64,000 nucleotides of DNA from Diogma glabrata (taxonomy: Eukaryota; Arthropoda; Insecta; Diptera; Cylindrotomidae). The notes under the pieces were generated by a model, which saw only the letters and a program-made list of their open reading frames with translations, had not been told where the DNA came from and did not search any database. Position 1 is the first letter of the stretch; every line of letters begins with the position of its first letter. Positions 45,974-55,350 of this stretch are shown in pieces. The DNA is taken from NCBI GenBank assembly GCA_963693315.1, contig OY856186.1, positions 303,558,586 to 303,622,585 of the forward strand, written 5' to 3'. A program made the translations under genes and the position numbers.

Positions 45974-46306
45974 AATCTCCTATTGTGTTTTTATACCCTA
46001 GTCTAGAAAAGTAAAAAAACTTGGGATCCGAAAAATTTTTTGTTTGCGTAAATTTAATACTTCGATCCTACGGGACCGAAATAACCAGATTCTTAAAATA
46101 CAAAAATAAATATTATCCTTATCCTGAAAAATAGTGTAATAAAACGGAAAAACACTTTAAAAAGTAAAAAATTGCACGACCTTAATATTATCAAGAAAAC
46201 TTATAAGCAGCTTGTTTTTTTAATTAAAAATTAATTTAATCCAAACAAATCTTTTGATCAAAATAGTCAAAAACAAAACATTTGTTAAACAAACAAAACC
46301 TAAATA

Positions 46307-47773
46307 CAGTAATCCCTCCGACTGCGCGGTAGTTCCGTTCCAGAAAAACAGCGCGCAATACAAAACCGCGCAATGTGAACCCTATTTTGTAAGAAAATGG
46401 GGGGTTCGGTTCCAAATTTTGAAAAAAATTAAAAAAAAAAAAAATTTAAAGTTATAATTAAACAAAAATGAATATATACACTATACAGCCTGAAAAACAT
46501 GTATTACTTCGACAACTCTTAAAAAGAAAACACTTCATAAGTTAACAGATAAATTTACATAAATAACATTTCAAAAAACAACTCAAATCAAAAAAAATAA
46601 TATCAATAATATGAATTTGTTTAGAATATTCTTACTGACTTGAAATTGAATTTGATCTATATTGAATGTTCCAGCCACACAGTTAAAAATAAACTGAATT
46701 TCTAATGCAAATTCCTACATATATGGGTCATTCTTTTACAAACCGAACACATTTTTGATTTGGCTGAAATTTTTTTTAGGGCTTTTATAGGAAAATTCCC
46801 AAATTCCCATTTCCCAAGAAAAAAAGATATGCGTGCTCGAGAATTTTTTTTTCGAAAATAAAGCGGTTCTAAATTTCGAAGATTTCGTGATTTTTTGCTG
46901 GAAGACTTATTTGCAAAGACTCATAACTTCGGTTCTGGTAATGATAGAAATTTTTCTGTTTTATTTTAAAGCTAAAAGACGAACTTTAAAAAAAAATTGT
47001 TATCTACAAAAATTATTAACAAATTCCTATGTGTAAACAGTTTAGCAATAAGTCAGACACTTTCTCTCTGACATCTGCAATTTTGCTCTCTCGTGTACGA
47101 GTAGCATTAGAAATAAATTAATTTATCGAGCGCGGAAAGACAAATTCCATAAATTTTTGTTGTCCCGCGCTGGAGAAATTAATTTATTTCTAACAGTAAA
47201 ACTATTTTCTCCATTGAACGTAGAATACGATGGTTATATCAAATACTCTTTATTTTTGTAGGACAATCACTAAAAATCGATTTTAACATTTTATTTGTTT
47301 ATAACAATCGGAATTCGCTAATAATTTTTATTGAATATATTTTTTATTAATTCCATCTCTTAACTTTAAAATAAAATAAAACAAAAGCTTTTATCATTAA
47401 TAGAACCGAAGTTATGAATTTTTGAAAATAAACGTCAAGCCAAAAATCACGAAATTCTCGAAATTTAGATCGCCTCTATTTTCCAAAAAAAAATCCTCGA
47501 ACACGTATATTTTTTTCAATATGATATTGAGGAAGAAATGTTTTAAGCCAAATCCCAAATGCGTGATTTTGTTCAAATCTGTTCGATTTGTGAAAAAATG
47601 TAATTTTTTTTTCATTTTAATTGTACGAAATTCACCTACATATTCTAAAAAAAAATTTTTAAACTACGCGCAGTGTGAAATTTTAATCGCGCAGTGCGAA
47701 AATTAGTATTGAAAACTTATCTCGCGCAGTGGAAATCGCGCAGTTAAAACCCGCGCAGTCGGAGGGATTACTG
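46307..47773. mobile_element. Tigger/pogo-like non-autonomous element
   Basis: The terminal repeats start CAGTAATCCCTCCGACTGCG and are identical for 23 bases at both ends, flanked by TA on each side (46305-46306, 47774-47775). Tigger elements have similar CAGT...CCCTC...GCGG ends with a TA target. CGCGCA-AT or CGCGCAGTG words recur inside each end. No transposase ORF is present. An inner inverted repeat (46715-47035 against 47315-47610) of the family at 42115-42760 and a hairpin at 47107-47197 fill it. Confidence 0.8.
47107..47197. repeat. Hairpin inside the Tigger-like element
   Basis: TTAGAAATAAATTAATTTAT on the left pairs with AAATTAATTTATTTCTAA on the right. CGAGCGCGG pairs imperfectly with CCCGCGCTGG inside. 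Confidence 0.75.
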
Positions 47774-47839
47774 TAATGCTTTATTAAGAACGATAATATA
47801 TTAAAAAATAATTAATTTAAGCAACATAATATATATGAG

Positions 47840-48240
47840 CAATTTCACGAAGATTCCAAAAAGTTTTGACTTGACCCCTTTTAATTTTGATTATTTTTTG
47901 TTTATAGATAGTCTTTCATAAATAAAAATACAAGTTTTCTTAGAATTTTTTTTATTGTCCCTCAGTTATTGTGAGTTTGTCATGTGAGTGCATTTTGACG
48001 AGCGATTGTAGAAAAACTACTCAATCGATTTTCATAAATGATATGTCGTTGTCGTTGAATACACTTAATTTTTTGAAATAATTTTTAGTGGTGTAACATA
48101 AGAAAACAATTTTTTAATGTTAAATATCAAATATTTTATTATTAAATGAACTTTTTAAAATATTATAAAAATTATATATGTACAATAAATAAAATAAATA
48201 CAATTGATAAAAATGATTTACTTATTTTACAAACAGTTGT
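47840..48240 (-). repeat. Dispersed repeat, copy 1 of 4
   Basis: It contains TTTTGACGAGCGATTGTAG, ATTTTCATAAATGATATGTCGTTG, TAAGAAAAC and TTAAATATCAAATATTTTA. Its counterparts are 49380-49800 (+), 49850-50268 (+) and 63131-63610 (-). Confidence 0.8.
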
Positions 48241-48379
48241 TTCTTTTGAATAGGAAAACACTTCTGCAATTATTTTCTTTATATTAGATGGCATAAAAAA
48301 TGAAATGTTTATTTACCACTTTTAGTAATCACTTGTCACGTTTATAAAAAAGCCGTATAAATAACTAAATCTATTTAGG

Positions 48380-48760
48380 AACTTTTGACTGGAGAAGTAT
48401 TAGGTTCGTATTATGTTATTATGTATGGAATCATATAGTTCATAATCATAAAGTCTCGATTAAAGCTGGTTGTACCAATCACTTGATCGGTTTGCGTTTC
48501 ATCTGATGTTTCATTTGAAGATACGTCATTGGATACTGCATCGTCACCCACTGTTAGTGATGTTGATAAAGCTGAACCAGAAGGTAGTGTTGACTGTTTT
48601 GTTAAGCTAAAATAACAAGATGAACATATTCGCTTATGCTCCATTGCACTAATCCCAAGAACATCTAAATGTTGTCAAACATTCTCTGTGATTTTCCTTT
48701 TATTTGAAGAACACTTAGAATTTGAAAATGGTTTAATGCATTTAAATTCACTTATTTTAG
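48380..48760 (-). pseudogene. Unrecognised coding-like fragment
   Basis: The minus-strand frame from 48760 to 48411 has one in-frame TGA (after KRKITENV, about 48675) and otherwise stays open: FSNSKCSSNKRKITENV, QHLDVLGISAMEHKRICSSC, YFSLTKQS, then a Ser/Thr/acidic run (SNDVSSNETSDETQTDQVIG). The CSSC pair and Ser-rich acidic tail suggest part of a zinc-binding regulatory or transposon protein. I do not recognise the family. It lies between repeat copies, so an origin in a mobile element is plausible. Confidence 0.3.
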
Positions 48761-49379
48761 AAAAATTAAATTTTGAAAGTTTTTGTTAAAGTAATAGAAT
48801 TTAACTGATAGTGACCAATTTCAAACTTCATTTATATAACAAAAATGGGATTTAAAATAGTAATGCAGGCATCATTAAAGATTATAACATACGCCTATTT
48901 TTATGATCAGATATAATTACTCTACATTTGTTAAGCTGAGCATCTGTTCAACCTTTTAAAATCTTTGTCTTAATTACGGCCATATATAATTTAAAATCCT
49001 TAAGATGGTTTCTATTTATTTTTAATCCATAATAGTTTAAGTCTATACTCACTTAAAATTAAAAGTAGGTTTTTCAAATTTTTCAATCATGCATATCTAA
49101 AAAAAACAGCCTCCTTTTAATGGGATTAACGGTGTACTGAAGAACAAAATCTGTTTTTTTTTTCAAATACTTTTTACAAATCAGATTTTGGAAAAGAAAT
49201 ATGACGTTGTTTTAAAAACTTTAATATTAGCAACCGAGGAGAAGAACCGTTTTGCCCTACTTTTATATACTCCAAGTGTTTTATTTTAAAACCATAAATA
49301 AGGCCTATCTTAAACTTCCACAGTTAATTAAATAAAAACAAGCTTCAATTTTATTTCTAAAAAATTAAAAAGTGGGTAT
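48761..49379. other. AT-rich stretch with no recognised feature
   Basis: No motif, splice structure or repeat relation seen. Confidence 0.4.
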
Positions 49380-50268
49380 AGATGCTAGCGCCATCTTTTA
49401 ATTTTGTTTTCTTATGTAACACCGTTAAATAGGATTAAAAACCTAGCAATGTAAAATTTCAAAAATTTCTTTTTAACACCTATTCAACGACATATCATCT
49501 ATGAAAATCATTTAAGCAGTTTTTCTACAGTCGTTCGTCAAAATGAACTCTACATGATAAACTTACAAAAATTCAAGGGCACCCCGCAAAGTCCCCTGGT
49601 GGAAAAAATTCTACGGAAAGTCGTATCTTTCATTTATCAAAGGCTATTTATAAACAAAATATAAACCAAATTAAAAAGGGTCGAGTCAAAATGTCGCAAA
49701 ATTTTGCTGAACTTGACTGAAATTGCTCTTATTTTCTTTACTGTACATATATAATTTTTATTATATTTTAAAAAGGTTATTTAATAATAAAATATTTGAT
49801 ATTTAACATTAAAATACAATTTCTTACTTTATAACACCATTTTTATACTTTTCCTTCAGAAAAAAAAATTATTCCCAACCATCGTATGCACAACGAATTT
49901 TATCTTTAAAACAAAAAATAACGCGTGTCCTAAACTTTCACAATTAGATATAAAATAAGCTTTAATTTAGTTTTAAAAAATAGGGCTGCGACATCCTTAA
50001 AGTTTTTTTCTTATGTTACATCGTTAAAAATTATTTCAAAAAATTAACAATGTACATTTCTAAAAACTTTGTTCTTATACCTATTCAACGACATATCATT
50101 TATGAAAATCGATTGAGTAGTTTTCTACAATCGCTCGTCAAAATGCACTCACATCACAAACTCACAAAAATTGAGGGGCACCCTGTGAAGACCCCAGGTC
50201 GAAAAAAAATTCTAAGAGAACTTGTATTTTTTATTTATGAAAGACTATTTATGAAAGACTAGGGAATG
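49380..50268 (+). repeat. Dispersed repeat, copies 2 and 3 in tandem
   Basis: Two plus-strand copies, 49380-49800 and 49850-50268, share CAACGACATATCAT, TTTTTCTACA-TCG, TCGTCAAAATG and GGCACCC. They are inverse to the copies at 47840 and 63131. The second is joined directly to the Penelope RT fragment. Confidence 0.8.
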
Positions 50269-51460
50269 CTATAGTCGTATTGGACAAAATTGAGTATGAT
50301 ACAAGAGTTTTACAAACAATACAAGAAGAGCCGTATGTGGAAATTAAGTGGAAAAATAGAAAACCGAGAAATCTTTTGCCAAATATGATTGAAAATGCCA
50401 AACAAACTACAAAAGAAATCAGCAGCCTTTTAGAAGAACAAAAGTTTAAATATTTATTTAATAGCACCAAACCTTAAAATAGCCAAATTGTATTCCTTAC
50501 CAAAGGAACACAAACCTGGTAACAAAATGCGACCAATTTGCTCAAATATTTCAACACCAACTGAGAATATGGCCAAATGGTTGCTAAAAGAATTGAATCA
50601 AATCCCGGAACCAGTAAGAAGAAGCATTAAAAACTCAATAGAATTAGTAGAGAAAATTAAGAACTTAATAATAGAAACAAATGAAATAATGGTATCATTC
50701 GATGTGACGGCGTTATTTCCAAGTATCCCAATTGATGAAACTTTTCAATACCTTGAAGAACACCACCTACAAAATAAAATTTTACCAATAAAAATAAAAA
50801 CATATATGAAAATTGTATTTACATGTATGGATCAAAGTTGCTTCCAGTTTTGGGATAAATTCTACAAACAAACATTAGGCACTTCTATAGGAAGCAAACT
50901 GGCTCCATATCTAAGTAATATTTTTATGTGTCATCTATGAAACAGAAATTATAACATCAACACAAAATGCGTCTAAAATATGGTTGAGATATGTCGACGA
51001 TATATTTGCAATAATTAAAAGAACAGATTTAAGCTCCTTTTTTGATATATTAAATACCAACACCCAAATATTAAATTCACTAAAGAAATAGAGTTGAATG
51101 GCGTATTAAACTTTTTAGATGTCAAAATAATTCGATCAAAAAACGGCCATGCTAAATTTGGGATAAACAGGAAACCAACCAACACAAACTGCTTTATAAC
51201 TGCCGATTCTTGCCATCACATAAACCATAAAAAAGTAGCATTTCACACCGGTTGTTTAATATCCCATTAGAAAAATAAGAATTTATAGCAGAGGTTAATT
51301 ACATCGGTATGGCACACCGGTATAAATGGTTATACAATAAATTTTGCAGACAATATCATAAAAACATACAAGAAAAAATATAACAAAAACCAGGTAACAG
51401 GCTTAAAAATATCAATGAGAAAAACCAATATATGAATAAACTTAAAAAATTGTATTTAAC
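50269..51460 (+). pseudogene. Penelope-like reverse transcriptase remnant
   Basis: The segment starts abruptly at GNAIVVLDKIEYDT, the residues that follow 'KADK' in the family. Later frames give AKLYSLPKEHKPGNKMRPIC, IMVSFDVTALFPSIPI, GTSIGSKLAPYLSNIFMCHL, then after a frameshift IWLRYVDDIFAII with the catalytic YVDD, and NGVLNFLDVKIIRSKNG. Frame breaks lie near 50470 and 50935, with further stops after 51055. The endonuclease is absent. It is the RT part missing from the composite at 3119-6398, although whether both come from one subfamily cannot be told here. Confidence 0.8.
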
Positions 51461-51836
51461 TATTCATTTCATTTCTTCACAAATAACTGAAATCAATTGG
51501 TTCACGATCGAATTTATTATCCTCAGTCATTACTTTACCCCATAAACTATTTTATGCTTCACATGCATATAATGTTATTATAAAGTCTTGGATACGCGAT
51601 ATATAAACGCATCCATAAAAACCGGGGCGTTATGAGAGGGTATTATGAATTCATAACGCCCGCTCTTAATACACTAAAATAATATTTTAAACTTCAAAAT
51701 GTTTATCCTCATGGCATACTAGACAGTTTGTTTTTGTCGTAAATTGTATTTTTGCTTTTAATTTAAAAAGTTTTAAAAAATGTTTATTAATTAATAATTT
51801 TTATTCAAATTAAATCAAAATTTTCAATACAGAATG
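51461..51836. other. Spacer with short inverted repeat
   Basis: GGGCGTTATGAGAGGGTATTATGAATTCATAACGCCC at 51625-51661 is a short inverted repeat around GAATTC. Its GGGCGTTAT-type arms recall the hairpin at 53266-53391. No gene is seen. Confidence 0.5.
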
Positions 51837-52994
51837 TTACTTTTCGAAGTAAAAATGGCAATTTTCAAACTTGCCAGAAAAATCAACAGATTTACTGGAA
51901 AGATTGTCCGATACAGTTATCATTTTATTTGATATGGGGTAGGTTGATGATGTTGATGGTTGTTCTTGAACATTCGAGATGATTTCAAAACTAGAAATAG
52001 CACTTGTTTCTCCTTCAGATGAACCTACAGCACTTGCAATCATGTTGGAACTTCTATTTTTCGAAGTGATGCTTTCTTCTATGTAGCCTTGTGCTACAGT
52101 GTCACTCTTCCATTTGCCTTAAGAGTTTCGAAAGACGCACCCCCCTCAATTAAGAGAGTAGACGAAGTGCGTCTCAAACAATGACCAGTAAACTGGTGAG
52201 GGTTTTCTAGTTTTAAGAACTTAGCAATAGTGTTTGGAACACTGCCTATTGTATTTTTTCCAACTGGTTGCATTGTACACTTTCTGTTTCTATATGTAAG
52301 AAAAAAACGTGTCCCATTTGTTTTATTTGGCCTTAAATTCATATATTGTCGGACTATTTTCAGAGCACCCATTTCTTCTTCATCTATGATTGTAAAGCCT
52401 TTTGACGTACCTGTTTTAGTTTCTGGCACTTTTACAATCAAAACGGAACCTTTATCAGTTACATCCTCAACTGACATTTTTACCATTATGTCTCTTCTTA
52501 AGCCTCCAAAGACTCCCATAACCAAAACTACCTTATGCAACAGATAAACGTCATCCGGAGCATCTTTTATGAAAGCCATAACCTGATTGCCGGTTAAAAC
52601 TTGAGATTTTTTTGGCGTATAACCTCTTGATTTTGTTTTTAAAAACGAAAGCAATTGGTTATATTTTGAAATATCAATTTTTTCGTAAACTGTTAGGGTA
52701 GATTTTAAAATGGAGTATTTGGTCCACAGTGAATTCGGGGTATACTTTTCAGACTAAATAAAAAATTGAATTAATAAATTTACTTATTAAAATGTATAAA
52801 CAAATTAGAATTATCAATTCTTGAAAGTATGCTAACAACACATTTTCATTCACTGCCTGTACTTTATTTCTTGATTTCCATGAACGAAAAATCCCGTAAT
52901 CTTTATCATATTGTTGTTTGGATTTAATTGGCAATAAAGATTCCGTTGCTTTTTGAGCATTTTGCTTAATAAACTCTGGCAATTGCAAATCCAT
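51837..52994 (-). pseudogene. Crypton-type tyrosine recombinase, broken
   Basis: Exon 1 (52994-52815) encodes LPEFIKQNAQKATESLLPIK, QQYDKDYGIFRSWKSRNKV and LAYFQEL, a core-binding domain. After a 61-nt gap with a good acceptor (TTATTTAG) exon 2 resumes at 52753 with SEKYTPNSLWTKYSILKSTL and runs to 52094. The catalytic domain shows GLRRDIM (first Arg), KVPETKTG (Lys strand) and GHCLRRTSS (His-x-x-Arg). A frameshift near 52110 puts the rest, KWKSDTVAQGYIEES with the probable nucleophile Tyr, in another frame that stays open to 51840. This layout fits insect Crypton DNA transposons. The donor after QEL is AT instead of GT. Confidence 0.8.
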
Positions 52995-53265
52995 TATTGT
53001 TTAGGACTAATTCAGAGTTCTGATGAATAATTATTTGAAACTTCAAACTGTTTTTTCTCATGGCAAACTACGCTACAAAATTTGGGAGAATTTGTTTATA
53101 GCAACGCACAAACAACAAATAATTAATTTAAACTTCAAAATATTTATTTTCTTGGCATACTGGGATACATTTGTATTTTTTTGCATAGCAATATAGACTA
53201 ACAAATTAAATTCTTTCTTAGTTTTTAGCTTATTAAGTGAAGCATAAAATCTTGTATGCACCACT
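52995..53265. other. AT-rich flank of the Crypton remnant
   Basis: It holds an imperfect repeat of a segment near 51680-51740 (AACTTCAAA-TGTTT, CATGGCATACTAG against CTTGGCATACTGG), so both sides of the Crypton share short related sequence. No gene seen. Confidence 0.4.
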
Positions 53266-53391
53266 GGCGTTATTGGGTATTACGCCCCTCAAGCGACATC
53301 CATCCCTCGGGCCAAAGGCCCTCGGGCTAGATTACGTCGCTTTCCGGGCGTAATAACCTACATAACGCCCTTGGTACGTAAATAGCTATTA
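53266..53391. repeat. Hairpin with GC-rich loop
   Basis: GGCGTTATTGGGTATTACGC pairs with GCGTAATAACCTACATAACG, and AAGCGAC with GTCGCTT. The inner part CCCTCGGGCCAAAGGCCCTC is itself near-palindromic. It stands out as the most GC-rich point of the region. Confidence 0.9.
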
Positions 53392-53939
53392 TGCATGTAT
53401 GTTTATGAATTAAATTAATAATAAAACAAAACTGTAAATAGAAAAAATGATTTTTTCTACATCTGCTATGAAAAATTGCGTATTTCTCACAGCTTACTTA
53501 ATCTCAAAAATTACGTATTGCTAATACTTTGAGAAATATTATTTCTCACAGCACTTTGCCCACACATATACATTTAAGTATGCGGAGAATCAACAAAAAC
53601 TTAGTTCGCTGCTGCTCAGCTTTAAATTAGTTGTCAAAACTGTCAGATTATACGTAATTAGTATTAGAATTTTTAACGTGGTTTTCATTTAAAATCACAT
53701 AAGAGCAATTTCTATTGAATATTACGTTAATACGACATCGATAGTGACAATAAAGACAATTTTAAAAATACTCCGCCTCCGAGGTTTAATTACTATACAC
53801 AATTAATTACTATATACAATTAATTACTTGCCTCCGAGGTAGGATACTTAGATATTATTTTAGTATATTTTAGTTTCGCTTATATAACTTTCAAAATAAA
53901 TATTAAGTTACATGAATTGTATTCTTTGATTTTGTGCAG
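53392..53939. other. AT-rich stretch with short repeats
   Basis: CCTCCGAGGT occurs twice (53774, 53830), with ATACACAATTAATTACTAT-type units between. No gene recognised. Confidence 0.45.
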
Positions 53940-54016
53940 TTGTAGAAAAAGTATAGTGTGAAACATGTGGGGAAAGTACTTTTCTCACTTGTTGCACAAT
54001 ATACTATTCTAACACA
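53940..54016. repeat. Hairpin repeat
   Basis: GTAGAAAAAGTATAGTGTGA... pairs with ...TTGCACAATATACTATTCTAAC, centred on a GTAC near 53977. Confidence 0.75.
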
Positions 54017-54079
54017 TACTTAATTCAAATTTAACTAGGACCTATATTTGTTGCGCTGATGTCTACTTCTAAATAGTAT

Positions 54080-54668
54080 CAATTTTTGTACTATCTGGGC
54101 GTTGCGGGCATGTTTTTATCTCTCTCAACTGCATTCAAGAAAATTGTTTTACGAACAGTTTGTTGAAGGTTTAATAAAATAACAATAATAAAACCGTTAT
54201 TGTGTTACCAAAAATCTAATTTTACAGAATAAATTTAAAAGGCATATTAATTCTACGTATCTTACTATTAATTGACAAACGGTGATAAATCATTTTCTGA
54301 GAAATTGCTATTTAAGTTTGTTCAGTTGGCAACGGTTTATGTTTAAAACACAAAAACAACGAGTTCGTTTCAGGCGTCCATTTGCAAAGCACCCAACAAG
54401 TTTCAGTTAGTGAATCATCACATGATAATTAATTAATTATTCGGGTTGTGAGGTTTCAACTTAATATTAAGATACATAGAAACTGTTGATTTTTGGGTTT
54501 AGGCTAGATCGCTGCCAAAATGTCTATTACTTAAATTCATTTATTCAGAAATCAGACAGAATAAATATGATGCTAAAAGCTGTCAACTAAAGTTCTTAAA
54601 CCATTTTCTTGAACATCATCTAGAGAGATAAGAACATGCCCGCACCGCCCAGATATTGCAAAAAAAAT
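54080..54668. mobile_element. Short TIR element, about 590 bp
   Basis: Inverted ends: ATCTGGGCGTTGCGGGCATG near 54095 and CATGCCCGCACCGCCCAGAT near 54633. Pairing continues inward (TTCAAGAAAAT) for about 90 bp with mismatches. No ORF, so a non-autonomous element. The TSD is not clear. Confidence 0.7.
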
Positions 54669-55316
54669 TAAAAATAAAACCAAATGACACAAATGTTATT
54701 GAATTAGAATTGTTGTAGTACTGATCGTCGAAAAATAAAATTTTATCTCGTTGCTGGTCAAAGGGGTCAAATAGTATAGGCCATTGACTCTGGCCAGAAG
54801 TAATGGATATAAGAGTTTGTTACGGCTCATTTGTTTTCAATCCAACTCAAATGCACACATGCAACTGCAACTTATATTTCTATTGAAAAGGAAAACAAAA
54901 TTAATCGTTGAAGAATATACATTTAATTATTTCGGTCTGAAAGACTTAATAATTACAGTCTTGAAACTACTGGAGCGATTTTGAATTGTTGATTCTAAAA
55001 AAAGGATTTGTCAATGGTAAGAGCTGAAGGGCCGACATGTTTGAAAACTGCACTGCAAGCTTAGGGCTTGCAAAATACCTGAACATTAAGCACCCGGGTT
55101 TCGGGTAGTAACTTTGATCAAATTTTTATAAATTAATTTTTATTTTGTAAATCTATAATCGTTTGTTAATTTCTGTTACAGAAAATATACGTTCGTTGAA
55201 TGTTGTAGATGTATTATTCTTAGTGAGAAGTTAATAAAAAAAATATCCAGCATTTGGTTCCGCTTACCTACATATTTCTCCATGAATCTCCGTGATTGCT
55301 CATAGTTTAAATTTTC

Positions 55317-55320
<4 letters not shown>
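54669..55320. other. Stretch with no recognised gene
   Basis: A 66-codon plus-strand frame at 54784-54984 has no motif. CACCCGGGTTTCGGGTAG near 55090 is a short GC patch. The end abuts the poly(T) of the RTE-like element. Confidence 0.4.
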
Positions 55321-55350
<30 letters not shown>

